A DNA stretch of 64,000 nt. Origin: Massilia sp. Root418. GTDB lineage: Bacteria; Pseudomonadota; Gammaproteobacteria; Burkholderiales; Burkholderiaceae_D. The stretch covers positions 407,967 through 471,966 of the forward strand of contig NZ_LMEC01000022.1 of the NCBI RefSeq assembly GCF_001425265.1. The letters run 5' to 3'. Of the stretch, positions 9,187 to 17,218 are shown piece by piece; position 1 is the first letter of the stretch; every line of letters begins with the position of its first letter. Both the position numbers and the translations under genes were made by a program. The notes under the pieces were generated by a model, which saw only the letters and a program-made list of their open reading frames with translations, had not been told where the DNA came from and did no database searches.

Positions 9187-9780
9187 CTACGGCGTGAGCA
9201 GGTTCCTGGCCGCCGTGCTGTCCGGTCGGTCCATGCGCGCCAGCACGGCGCCCATCATGCGTTCGATGTCGCCGCGGATGATATTCGTGCCCAGCAGCCC
9301 GGGCACGTAGAAATTCGGCACCAGGCGGCCGGTATAGATCACCTTCGTCCCGCCCTCCGGCTGCGGGAACAACTCCCAGCGCGATTCGTAGTGCTTCATG
9401 TCGCCCGAAATCAGGGCGATGTCGATGCTCTGCATCGGCGTTTCCGTGGCGCGCACGATCAGGTGAATGGATTTGGACATGAACAGGAAGCGCGCCGTCC
9501 CGTACTGCTCGATGATCACCTCATTGCCATTGCGCGACAGCACCCGGCAGGACGCCATGTCCGGCACGAACTCGTTCATCCGGTCATAGGTGGTGAGCGT
9601 CTTCCAGACGGTGGCCAGGGGAGCCTGCACGATGCCGCTGGCATCCACTTCGTACAGGTGCAGCCCGTCCTGGGTCACCCGCGTGACAGCGACTTCCAGT
9701 TTCGGCAGTTCAAGTTTCTGCCCCTGCGCGAGTAGCGGCGCAGAAATGCTGAATAACAAAATGGCAAACAATCGCTTCAT
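9187..9780 (-). CDS. Exported START/SRPBCC (polyketide cyclase/dehydrase-like) protein
   Basis: A 197-residue protein with a cleavable signal peptide (MKRLFAILLFSISAPLLAQ). The mature part fits the START-like SRPBCC fold: an early VDASGIVQAPLATVWKTLT segment, a central ESRWELFPQPEGGTKVIYTG strand pair and a C-terminal long helix. These domains bind hydrophobic ligands; a periplasmic lipid or quinone ligand is possible but not shown. It is convergent with the preceding hypothetical and divergent from fadH. Confidence 0.78.
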   Translation of the reverse strand: MKRLFAILLFSISAPLLAQGQKLELPKLEVAVTRVTQDGLHLYEVDASGIVQAPLATVWKTLTTYDRMNEFVPDMASCRVLSRNGNEVIIEQYGTARFLFMSKSIHLIVRATETPMQSIDIALISGDMKHYESRWELFPQPEGGTKVIYTGRLVPNFYVPGLLGTNIIRGDIERMMGAVLARMDRPDSTAARNLLTP

Positions 9781-9934
9781 CTGTTCAGCGTAAGGGAATA
9801 ACTGTCAGAATACAAGTACGGCACAATACGCTTACAAAATAAGTGTTTACGTGACGTTGGAGTATTTTAGTAACATTGGTCTAGAGAAAACGGCTCTAAT
9901 GCGGAGATCGCTGTCGACCATACCAACTATCATA

Positions 9935-11980
9935 ATGACAACTCCACACTTCCCCCACCTGCTGGCCCCGCTCGACCTCGGCTTCACCACGCTGCGCAAC
10001 CGCGTCATCATGGGCTCGATGCACACCGGCCTGGAAGACCGCTTCTACAACTATGGCAAGCTGGCCGCGTTCTACAAGGAGCGCGCCAAGGGCGGCGTGG
10101 GCCTGATCGTCACTGGCGGCATCTCGCCCAACCGTTCCGGCTGGCTGCTACCCTTCGGCGGCACCCTCAATTTCCTGGGCGACGTGCCCAACCACCGCAA
10201 GGTCACCAGCGCCGTGCACGAAGAAGGCGGCAAGATCCTGATGCAGATCCTGCACGCGGGCCGCTACGGCTACCAGCCCTTCGTCGTCTCCGCCTCCGAC
10301 CGCAAGTCGCCCATCTCGCCGTTCAAGCCGCGCGCGCTGAGCGAAGCCGGCATCCAGGCCACCATCCGCGACTACGTGCGCTGCGCCAGGCTGGCCAGGA
10401 AGGCCGGCTACGACGGGGTGGAAGTGATGGGCAGCGAAGGCTACCTGCTGAACCAGTTCTTGTGCTCGCGCACCAACCTGCGCACCGACCGCTGGGGCGG
10501 CAGCATTGAAAACCGCATGCGCCTGCCGGTGGAAATCGTCAAGCGCATCCGCGCCGCGGTGGGGCCGGACTTCATCATCATGTACCGCCACTCGCTGCTC
10601 GACCTGGTCGACGGCGGCAACACCTGGGACGACGTACTGGCCGTGGCCAAGGCGCTGCAGCACGCCGGCGTCACCATCCTCAACACCGGCATCGGCTGGC
10701 ACGAGGCGCGCGTGCCCACCATCGTCACCTCGGTGCCGCGCGCGGCCTTCGCCAGCGTGGCCGGGCGGCTGCGGCGCGAAGTGACCATCCCCGTGGTGGC
10801 ATCGAACCGCATCAACATGCCGGGCGAAGCGGAAGCCATCATCGCGCGCGGCGACGCCGACATGGTGTCGATGGCGCGCCCCTTCCTGGCCGACCCCGAG
10901 TTCGTGGTCAAGGCGGCGGCAGGGCGGGTGGACGAGATCAACACCTGCATCGGCTGCAACCAGGCCTGCCTGGACCACACCTTCTCCAACAAGCGCGCCA
11001 GCTGCCTGGTCAACCCGCGCGCCTGCCACGAGACGGAGCTGGTCTACAAAGCCGCCGCCAAGCGCCGCAAGGTGGCTGTGGTGGGTGCCGGACCGGCGGG
11101 CCTGTCGGCCGCCACGGTGGCCGCCGAATGCGGCCACGAGGTGACCCTGTTCGACTCCAGCGACAGCATCGGCGGCCAGTTCAAGGTCGCCATGCAGATT
11201 CCGGGCAAGGAAGAATTCGCCGAAACCATCCGCTACTTCAAGCGCAAGGTGGAACTGACCGGCGTGAACCTGAAGCTGGGCCAGCGCGTCACGCGCGACG
11301 ACTTGCTGGCCGGCGGCTATGACGACGTGATCGTCGCCACCGGCATCAAGGTGCGCAAGCCGCCGATCGAAGGCATCGAACACCCGAAAGTGCTGTCCTA
11401 CCTGGACGTGCTGGCGCACAAAAAGCCGGTCGGCAAGCGCGTGGCCATCATCGGCGCTGGCGGCATCGGCTTCGACGTTGGCGAATACCTGCTGCACGAC
11501 TCGCGCCACGCACTGCCGCTGGCGGTGGACACCTGGACCAGGGAATGGGGCGTGGACCTGAAAGCCACCACCGGCGGCGGCCTGGTGGAGCCGCACGCGG
11601 AAGAGCCGGTGCGCCAGCTCTATCTCTTGCAGCGCAAGACCACCAAGCTGGGCGCCGGCCTGGGCAAGACTTCCGGCTGGGTGCACCGCGCGGTCCTGGC
11701 GCGCAATGGCGTGGTCATGCTGGCGGGCGTACAGTACAACAAGATCGACGACCACGGCCTGCACATCACGGTAGACGGCGGCGAGCGCCTGCTGGCGGTG
11801 GACAACGTCATCATCTGCGCCGGCCAGGACAGCCTGGCCGAGCTGATGCCGCCGGCCGGCGCCGCGCCCGCAGCGCCGGGCGCCACCCGCTTCCACAAGA
11901 TCGGCGGCGCCGCCCTGGCCTCCGAGCTCGACGCCAAGCGCGCCATCAAGGAAGGCGCCGAGCTGGCCGTCAGCCTGTAG
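9935..11980 (+). CDS. fadH: 2,4-dienoyl-CoA reductase (NADPH)
   Basis: Reduces 2,4-dienoyl-CoA intermediates during beta-oxidation of unsaturated fatty acids. From the ATG at 9935 it is 681 residues, close to E. coli FadH. The N-terminal FMN barrel of the old-yellow-enzyme family is followed by a 4Fe-4S motif starting at Cys338 (CIGCNQAC, then a further Cys in RASCLVNPRAC). The C-terminal flavin and NADPH Rossmann region begins VAVVGAGPAGLSAA. An in-frame start 28 codons upstream gives an implausible leader. A triplicated 10-bp tandem repeat follows the stop codon. Confidence 0.93.
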   Translation: MTTPHFPHLLAPLDLGFTTLRNRVIMGSMHTGLEDRFYNYGKLAAFYKERAKGGVGLIVTGGISPNRSGWLLPFGGTLNFLGDVPNHRKVTSAVHEEGGKILMQILHAGRYGYQPFVVSASDRKSPISPFKPRALSEAGIQATIRDYVRCARLARKAGYDGVEVMGSEGYLLNQFLCSRTNLRTDRWGGSIENRMRLPVEIVKRIRAAVGPDFIIMYRHSLLDLVDGGNTWDDVLAVAKALQHAGVTILNTGIGWHEARVPTIVTSVPRAAFASVAGRLRREVTIPVVASNRINMPGEAEAIIARGDADMVSMARPFLADPEFVVKAAAGRVDEINTCIGCNQACLDHTFSNKRASCLVNPRACHETELVYKAAAKRRKVAVVGAGPAGLSAATVAAECGHEVTLFDSSDSIGGQFKVAMQIPGKEEFAETIRYFKRKVELTGVNLKLGQRVTRDDLLAGGYDDVIVATGIKVRKPPIEGIEHPKVLSYLDVLAHKKPVGKRVAIIGAGGIGFDVGEYLLHDSRHALPLAVDTWTREWGVDLKATTGGGLVEPHAEEPVRQLYLLQRKTTKLGAGLGKTSGWVHRAVLARNGVVMLAGVQYNKIDDHGLHITVDGGERLLAVDNVIICAGQDSLAELMPPAGAAPAAPGATRFHKIGGAALASELDAKRAIKEGAELAVSL

Positions 11981-11983
11981 CCG

Positions 11984-12013
11984 GCGGATGGTGGCGGATG
12001 GTGGCGGATGGTG
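11984..12013. repeat. 10-bp tandem repeat, three copies
   Basis: GCGGATGGTG occurs three times head to tail immediately after the fadH stop codon and runs into the first GGCGGGTTA palindrome. Such short exact repeats can change copy number by slippage. Confidence 0.85.
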
Positions 12014-12113
12014 GCGGGTTACGCCGGCTCGCGCCGGCTAACCCGCCCTACTAAAAATTTCCTGATTCCGTAGGGCGGGTTAGCGCGGCGCCAGGCGCCG
12101 CGCGTAACCCGCC
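12013..12113. repeat. Pair of inverted GGCGGGTTA palindromic repeats (BIME-like)
   Basis: The first element (12013-12051) starts GGCGGGTTACGCCGGC and ends GCCGGCTAACCCGCCCTAC. The second (12070-12113) starts GTAGGGCGGGTTAGC and ends GCGTAACCCGCC. Each is a strong hairpin, and the two lie in opposite orientation with 18 bases between them. The same pair occurs at 44339-44434 and a single copy at 24514-24543, so this is a dispersed intergenic repeat family. Confidence 0.9.
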
Positions 12114-12131
12114 GTTGCGCCGCCAGCGCCG

Positions 12132-13868
12132 CTAATGCGCCGCCCCCTTCTGCGCCTGCGCAAATTCTTCGGCCACGAATTCTGCCATGCCATTGGCCAG
12201 CTCATGCTCGCCGATAAAGATCTTGCCCGCGCGCTCGCTTCTCAGCAGCTCCGCCTCCTCCTCGCTGTGCGTGCGCACCACGGTCTTGATGCCGGGATTA
12301 AGCGCGCGCGCCGTCTCCACCATGCTGCGCACGTGGAAAGTATCCGGCGTCGCGATCACCAGCATCCGTGCGCGCGCGATGTGCGCCTGGATCAGCACCG
12401 CCGGCTCGCCCGCATTGCCCGCCACTGCCGGAATGCCATCCCGGCGCAGCTGGTCCACCACCTCGCGGTTCTGTTCCGCCACCACGAAGGGAATATGCTG
12501 CGCGGTCAGCGCGGCGGCGATACGGCGGCCCACGCGGCCATAACCGACCAGCACCACCTGGTCATGCAGCTTCTCCTGCGGCACCGTCATCGGCAGCTCG
12601 GCCAGCGGGTCGGCACTGCGGTCGAACTTCGCGGCCAGGCCGGCGTTGCGGCCGAACCAGCGCTCCAGCGGCTTCACCGCCGCGAACACCAGCGGATTGA
12701 GCGCGATCGAGATGATGGCGCCGGCCAGGATCAGGCTTTGGCCCTCCTGCGGCATCAGCTTGAGCGACAAACCCAGCGCGGCCAGGATGAACGAGAACTC
12801 GCCGATCTGCGCCAGGCTGGCCGACACCGTCAGCGCGGTGCGCAGCGGATAGCGCAGCACGATCACCAGCACATAAGCTGCGATGGATTTGCCGAACACG
12901 ATGATGGCTACCACCGCCAGCAGCTTCAATGGCTGCCCGGTCACGATGGCCGGATCGAACAGCATGCCCACCGACACAAAGAACAGCACCGCGAACGCGT
13001 CGCGCAGCGGCAGCGACTCCTCGGCCGCGCGGTGGCTCAGCTCCGATTCGCGCAGCACCATGCCGGCGAAGAAAGCGCCCAGCGCGAACGAGATACCGAA
13101 TAGCTTGGTGGCGCCGTAAGCGATGCCCACCGCCGCCGCGATCACGCACAGCGTGAACAGCTCGCGCGAGTTGGTGCGCGCCACCTGCCACAGCAGCCAG
13201 GGGAAGAGTTTGCGCCCGATCAGCAGCATGAAGGCGACGAAGCCGCCCACCTTGCCGAAGGTGATGGCCAGCGTCTGCCACAGCGGGGTAGCCGCGGCGG
13301 CGGCGCCTGCGGCCGCGTGGCCATGGTCCGGCGCGGCCCCGCCCAGCGAGGAGGCCAGCGGCGGCAGCAGCACCAGCACCAGCACGGTCACCAGGTCCTC
13401 CACCACCAGCCAGCCGACGGCGATGCGGCCGTTGAAGGAATCGAGGATGCCGCGCTCCTCCAGCGCGCGGAGCAGCACCACGGTGCTGGCCACCGACAGC
13501 GCCAGGCCGAACACAAGTCCGCCGCCCAGGCTCCAGCCCCACCAGTGCGCCAGCGCCATGCCCATGCCGGTGGCCGCCGCGATCTGCAAAATCGCGCCCG
13601 GCAGTGCGATGCGCCGCACTTCCCACAGGTCGTCGAGCGAAAAATGCAGGCCCACGCCGAACATCATCAGCATCACACCGATTTCCGCCAGCTGGCCGGC
13701 CAGTACGGTATCGGCCGCGAAGCCCGGCGTCGCCGGTCCGATCAGGATGCCGGCCGCCAGATACCCCACCAGCGCAGGCAGTTTCAAGCGCGTGGCAGCG
13801 AAACCGAAGATGAGTCCGAACCCGAGGGCGGCAGCAATGGTGGTAATCAGCGGGATGTCATGGGGCAT
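12132..13868 (-). CDS. CPA2-family monovalent cation:proton antiporter with TrkA-N domain (YbaL/KefB type)
   Basis: An inner-membrane antiporter of 578 residues. The N-terminal two thirds are a 12-13 helix Na+/H+ exchanger domain (starting ITTIAAALGFGLIFGFAA, with the GYLAAGILIGP motif). A cytosolic nucleotide-binding TrkA-N domain follows (VVLVGYGRVGRRIA, then AVAGNAGEPAVL). The closest named relatives I recognise are YbaL and KefB, so K+ or Na+ efflux is likely. The start at 13868 has an AGGA ribosome-binding site. Frames extending further upstream run into the repeat region and are not supported. Confidence 0.88.
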   Translation of the reverse strand: MPHDIPLITTIAAALGFGLIFGFAATRLKLPALVGYLAAGILIGPATPGFAADTVLAGQLAEIGVMLMMFGVGLHFSLDDLWEVRRIALPGAILQIAAATGMGMALAHWWGWSLGGGLVFGLALSVASTVVLLRALEERGILDSFNGRIAVGWLVVEDLVTVLVLVLLPPLASSLGGAAPDHGHAAAGAAAAATPLWQTLAITFGKVGGFVAFMLLIGRKLFPWLLWQVARTNSRELFTLCVIAAAVGIAYGATKLFGISFALGAFFAGMVLRESELSHRAAEESLPLRDAFAVLFFVSVGMLFDPAIVTGQPLKLLAVVAIIVFGKSIAAYVLVIVLRYPLRTALTVSASLAQIGEFSFILAALGLSLKLMPQEGQSLILAGAIISIALNPLVFAAVKPLERWFGRNAGLAAKFDRSADPLAELPMTVPQEKLHDQVVLVGYGRVGRRIAAALTAQHIPFVVAEQNREVVDQLRRDGIPAVAGNAGEPAVLIQAHIARARMLVIATPDTFHVRSMVETARALNPGIKTVVRTHSEEEAELLRSERAGKIFIGEHELANGMAEFVAEEFAQAQKGAAH

Positions 13869-13928
13869 GCGGGCGGGGTTCCTGTAGGGTGAATGACAAG
13901 CCCAAGGGTAGCACACGCCCGCGCCCAG

Positions 13929-14015
13929 GCAAGCTCAGCCGCATTCTCCCAACCCCGGGGTCTGACCCCGAAGTGTGGAAAATGCGGCTCAGCTTGCTTG
14001 TGGGAGGAGGACTAG
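13929..14015. repeat. Palindromic repeat with GGGGTCTGACCCC core, copy 1
   Basis: About 87 bases with inverted arms (GCAAGCTCAGCCGCATT and AATGCGGCTCAGCTTGC, one mismatch) around a GGGGTCTGACCCC core, then TTGTGGGAGGAGGACTAG. It is about 90% identical to a second copy at 14098-14185 in the same orientation, a spacing of roughly 170 bases. Confidence 0.88.
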
Positions 14016-14097
14016 GGGGGTGGGACTAGCTCGCGCACCGCCACCGCGATGAGCACCGCCATATTGTGATCCTCTACTTCGGTGCCAGCTACACGAA

Positions 14098-14185
14098 GCA
14101 AGCTGAGCCGCATTTTTGCCAACCTCGGGGTCAGACCCCGATGTGTGGAAAATGCGGCTCAGCTTGCTTGTGGGAGGGGGACTAG
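14098..14185. repeat. Palindromic repeat with GGGGTCAGACCCC core, copy 2
   Basis: Second copy of the repeat at 13929, here with perfect 17-bp arms (GCAAGCTGAGCCGCATT and its complement). The 82 bases between the copies contain no convincing gene. On the minus strand they hold a short frame ending in AVAVRELV, which resembles the VVVRKL tail of the adjacent synthase, so the copies may flank a duplication scar. Confidence 0.88.
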
Positions 14186-14195
14186 ATGTGTGGGA

Positions 14196-15317
14196 TTACA
14201 ACTTGCGCACCACCACCGCGCCGATCGAGTAGCCGGCGCCGAAGGAGCAGATCACGCCCAGCGCGCCCTGCGGCAGGTCGTCGTTGTGCTTGTGGAAGGC
14301 GATGATGGAGCCGGCCGACGAGGTGTTGGCGTAGCTGTCCAGGATCACCGGCGCTTCGCCCGGCTCGGCGTCGCGCCCCAGGATCAATCGGCTGATCAGC
14401 AGATTCATGTTCAGGTTGGCCTGGTGCAGCCAGTAGCGGCTCACCTGCGGCACTTCCAGCCCGGCGCGCGCGATGCTTTCCTTGATCATGTCGGCGGCCA
14501 TCGGGCACACGTCCTTGAACACCTTGCGGCCCTGCTGCTTGAACAGCTTGTCCGGCTGGCCCACGCCGTCCTCGTCGAAGCGGTTCAGGAAGCCGAAGTT
14601 GTTGCGGATGTTGTTGGAGAAGCTGGTCTTCAGCTTGGTGTCCAGGATTTCCCACTGGTGCTTCGACACCGCCGCGTCCTTCGCTTCCACCACGATGGCG
14701 GTGCAGGCGTCGCCGAAGATGAAGTGGCTGTCGCGGTCGCGCCAGTTCAGGTGGCCGCTGGTGATCTCGGGATTCAGCACCAGCACCGCGCGCGCCTGGC
14801 CGCTTTGCACCGCCGCCACCGCCTGCTGGATGCCGAACGTGGCTGAGGAACAGGCGACGTTCATGTCGAAGCCGTAGCCGTCGATGTTCAGCGCCTGCTG
14901 CACCTCCACCGCCATGGCCGGGTAGGCGCGCTGCAGGTTGGAGCAGGCCACCAGCACCATGTCGATGTCGGCGGCGCTGCGGCCGGCGCGGTCCAGCGCC
15001 TGCTGCGCGGCGGCCACGCAGATTTCAGCCTGCAGCGACAGCTCGTCGTCCGCGCGCTCGGCAATGCGCGATACCATGCGCGTCGGATCCAGGATGCCTT
15101 CCTTCTCCATCACGTAGCGCGCCTTGATGCCGGACGCTTTCTCGATGAAGCCCACGCTGGACGGCTCCAGCGCCGTCACCGTGCCGGCTTCGATGGCGGC
15201 CGCGTTCTCGGCGTTGAACTGTTCAACATAGGTGTTGAAGCAGGCGACCAGTTCTTCATTGCTGATGGAGTTCGCTGGCGTGAATAGGCCGGTGCCGCTG
15301 ATGACGACTTGTTTCAT
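14196..15317 (-). CDS. 3-oxoacyl-ACP synthase III family protein (PA3286-like)
   Basis: Condensing enzyme of 373 residues with the KASIII catalytic set Cys156 (NVACSSATF), His298 (YWLHQAN) and Asn331 (SYANTSSAGS). It is longer than housekeeping FabH (about 320). It carries the N-terminal ISGTGLFTPANSISNEELV typical of the Pseudomonas PA3286-like branch, which channels acyl-CoA from beta-oxidation into fatty-acid synthesis. That role is inferred from family resemblance. The ATG at 15317 has an AGAAAG site; a TTG nine bases upstream is less likely. There are no acyl-carrier or fab genes beside it. Confidence 0.85.
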   Translation of the reverse strand: MKQVVISGTGLFTPANSISNEELVACFNTYVEQFNAENAAAIEAGTVTALEPSSVGFIEKASGIKARYVMEKEGILDPTRMVSRIAERADDELSLQAEICVAAAQQALDRAGRSAADIDMVLVACSNLQRAYPAMAVEVQQALNIDGYGFDMNVACSSATFGIQQAVAAVQSGQARAVLVLNPEITSGHLNWRDRDSHFIFGDACTAIVVEAKDAAVSKHQWEILDTKLKTSFSNNIRNNFGFLNRFDEDGVGQPDKLFKQQGRKVFKDVCPMAADMIKESIARAGLEVPQVSRYWLHQANLNMNLLISRLILGRDAEPGEAPVILDSYANTSSAGSIIAFHKHNDDLPQGALGVICSFGAGYSIGAVVVRKL

Positions 15318-15384
15318 ATTCTTCAATCTTTCTCTTGTGGATAGGGCTGTCGCCTTTTATGGGAGAAATTCTACACGAACGCTC

Positions 15385-15420
15385 GTACTAAAAATGAAGA
15401 ACGGCGCCACAAAGGGCGCC
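15385..15420 (-). terminator. Possible terminator downstream of ctpA
   Basis: GGCGCC repeated on both sides of a 6-base loop (15403-15408 and 15415-15420) gives a short stem. On the minus strand it is followed by a T-rich stretch (GTTCTTCATTTTT). It lies just after the ctpA stop codon. The T-tract is interrupted, so it is only a candidate. Confidence 0.4.
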
Positions 15421-15451
15421 GCAGCTTGCCGGAATGGCGTTTTGACGGACT

Positions 15452-16897
15452 TTATTTTCGCATAAGATCTTTGGCAACGGGGTCGGTGGCCTGCACCAGC
15501 TTCGATTCCTGCTTGGCCAGCTGGACCGGCAGGCCTTTCAGGTGGTTCAGTGCCTGCTGCAGCTGGAAGTCGTCGCCGCTGCCGTATTCCAGCGGCTTGC
15601 GCTTGCGCTCGGCCGCCAGGATGCGCAACTGCTCTTCGGCCTCGTCGCGCTTGGTCTTGCCCGCTTCCTGCTCGCGGTCGTTGGACAGGTGCTTGACCAG
15701 GTCCGCTTCGCGCATGCGCAGTGCGTTCAGGCCGTCGCCGTCGGCGTTCTCGTCCACCAGCAGCTCGGGCGTGATGCCCTTGGCCTGGATCGAGCGGCCG
15801 TTCGGCGTGTAGTAGCGCGCCGTGGTCAGCTTCACGGCCGTGTCGGCGGTCAGTTGGCGGATGGTCTGCACCGAGCCTTTGCCGAACGTCTGGCTGCCGA
15901 TGATGGTGGCGCGCTTGTAGTCCTGCAGCGCGCCAGCCACGATTTCCGAGGCGGAGGCGGAGCCGGTGTTGACCAGCACCGCCATCGGCACCCGCTTCAC
16001 CGCTGCCGGCAGCTTGGCCAGCACGTCGCCCTCGCTGCGCAGCGCGTAGTATTCGGGACGGCCATAGAAAGTCTGGCGCGAGTCCGGCAGCTGGCCGTTG
16101 GTCGAGACGATGGCCGCGTCCTTGGGCAGGAAGGCCGCCGCCACGCCGATGGCGCCTTGCAGCACGCCGCCCGGATCGTTGCGCAGGTCCAGCACCAGGC
16201 CCTTGATATTGGGATCCTGCTTGTACAGTTCGGTGATCTTGGCAGCCAGGTCGTCCACCGTGGGCTCCTGGAATTGCGCCACGCGCAGCCAGGCATAGCC
16301 GGGCTCGACGATTTTGGCCTTGACGCTTTTCTGCACGATCTCTTCGCGCGTGATGCTGAACACCAGCGGTTCCGGCTCGTCCTTGCGCAGCACCGTCAGC
16401 GAGACCTTGCTGTGCGGCTCGCCGCGCATCTTCTTCACCGAGTCGTCCAGGCTCAGGCCTTTCACCGGCGTCGAGTCCAGGCGGGTGATCAGGTCGCCCG
16501 CCTTGATGCCGGCGCGGTAGGCCGGCGAATCCTCGATCGGCGCCACGATCTTGATGTAGCCGTCCTCGCTCTGGCCGATCTCGATGCCCAGGCCGACGAA
16601 CTTGCCCTGCGAGCCTTCGCGCAGTTCGGCGTAGGCTTTTTTATCGAGGTAGGCCGAATGCGGATCGAGCGAAGCGACCATGCCGGAAATGGCTTCCGTC
16701 AGCAGCTTCTTGTCCTCCACCACTTCCACGTAATCGGATTTGATGAGGCCGAACACGTCGGCCAGTTGACGCAGTTCCTCCAGCGGCAGGGCCGGGTCGG
16801 CGGGGCGCTGGGCCATCGCGGAGAACTGCAGGGAGACGGCGATGCCGGCGACGACACCCAGGCCAACCAGCCCGGTATTCTTGAGTTTCTTGCCCAT
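15452..16897 (-). CDS. ctpA: S41-family C-terminal processing peptidase
   Basis: Periplasmic or membrane-anchored serine protease of 481 residues. An N-terminal hydrophobic anchor (GLVGLGVVAGIAVSLQFSA) is followed by a PDZ domain at about 95-180 and the S41 catalytic domain. The catalytic dyad is Ser315 in GSASASE and Lys340 in FGKGSVQT. The charged Gln/Lys-rich C-terminal tail is common in betaproteobacterial CtpA. These proteases trim envelope proteins and control peptidoglycan hydrolases. It is divergent from the CpxP-like gene, which may be meaningful because both act in the periplasm. Confidence 0.94.
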   Translation of the reverse strand: MGKKLKNTGLVGLGVVAGIAVSLQFSAMAQRPADPALPLEELRQLADVFGLIKSDYVEVVEDKKLLTEAISGMVASLDPHSAYLDKKAYAELREGSQGKFVGLGIEIGQSEDGYIKIVAPIEDSPAYRAGIKAGDLITRLDSTPVKGLSLDDSVKKMRGEPHSKVSLTVLRKDEPEPLVFSITREEIVQKSVKAKIVEPGYAWLRVAQFQEPTVDDLAAKITELYKQDPNIKGLVLDLRNDPGGVLQGAIGVAAAFLPKDAAIVSTNGQLPDSRQTFYGRPEYYALRSEGDVLAKLPAAVKRVPMAVLVNTGSASASEIVAGALQDYKRATIIGSQTFGKGSVQTIRQLTADTAVKLTTARYYTPNGRSIQAKGITPELLVDENADGDGLNALRMREADLVKHLSNDREQEAGKTKRDEAEEQLRILAAERKRKPLEYGSGDDFQLQQALNHLKGLPVQLAKQESKLVQATDPVAKDLMRK

Positions 16898-17089
16898 GTT
16901 TCACCTGTGTCAAGCTGCCGCAGTCACTCTACTGCGCGCGAATTCAGTATAAACCTGATTTCCGGCAATCTGCGTAGCCCGCCCGTAATTTATGTCGTCT
17001 TTACGGCGTTTTACACCACAGCATGGTAGGGCTTCAATATTGCCGTTTTGCGCTTCCATGTCCCTTCTGTAAAGCCTGCGTTCACGACC

Positions 17090-17104
17090 GTAAGGAATTG
17101 TAAG
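17090..17104 (+). promoter_or_regulatory. CpxR-box-like direct repeat GTAAG-N5-GTAAG
   Basis: GTAAGGAATTGTAAG matches the CpxR consensus (GTAAA-N5-GTAAA) except for the last base of each half, with a further TGTAAA 20 bases upstream. It lies in the leader region of a CpxP/Spy-like gene, the classic CpxR target. No two-component genes are in the window. Confidence 0.45.
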
Positions 17105-17176
17105 AGTCCGGGAAGCCTGCAAAATCGCGGCCTACACTGGATCTGTAGTTCTTCTCTACCCTGTAGTGGTTTTTCT

Positions 17177-17205
17177 GCCTGCACCCACGGCGCAGGCTTT
17201 TTTTT
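17177..17205 (+). terminator. Rho-independent terminator in the leader of the CpxP-like gene
   Basis: GCCTGC and GCAGGC (17177-17182 and 17192-17197) form a 6-bp stem followed by eight T residues. The T-tract ends 13 bases before the ATG at 17219, and the ribosome-binding site GGAG (17210-17213) follows directly. Further copies of GCCTGC occur at 17074 and 17115. This is either the end of a small RNA or an attenuator for the downstream gene. Confidence 0.75.
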
Positions 17206-17218
17206 GCCCGGAGCCCAG

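Noticed and set aside
12004..12051. Possible rho-independent terminator after fadH
   Set aside because: The hairpin is strong, but the sequence belongs to the dispersed GGCGGGTTA repeat family and lacks a T-tract. It may end transcription incidentally, but I list it only as a repeat.
12013..14185. CRISPR array
   Set aside because: The repeats here are palindromic, few and unevenly spaced, with no spacers of constant length and no cas genes.
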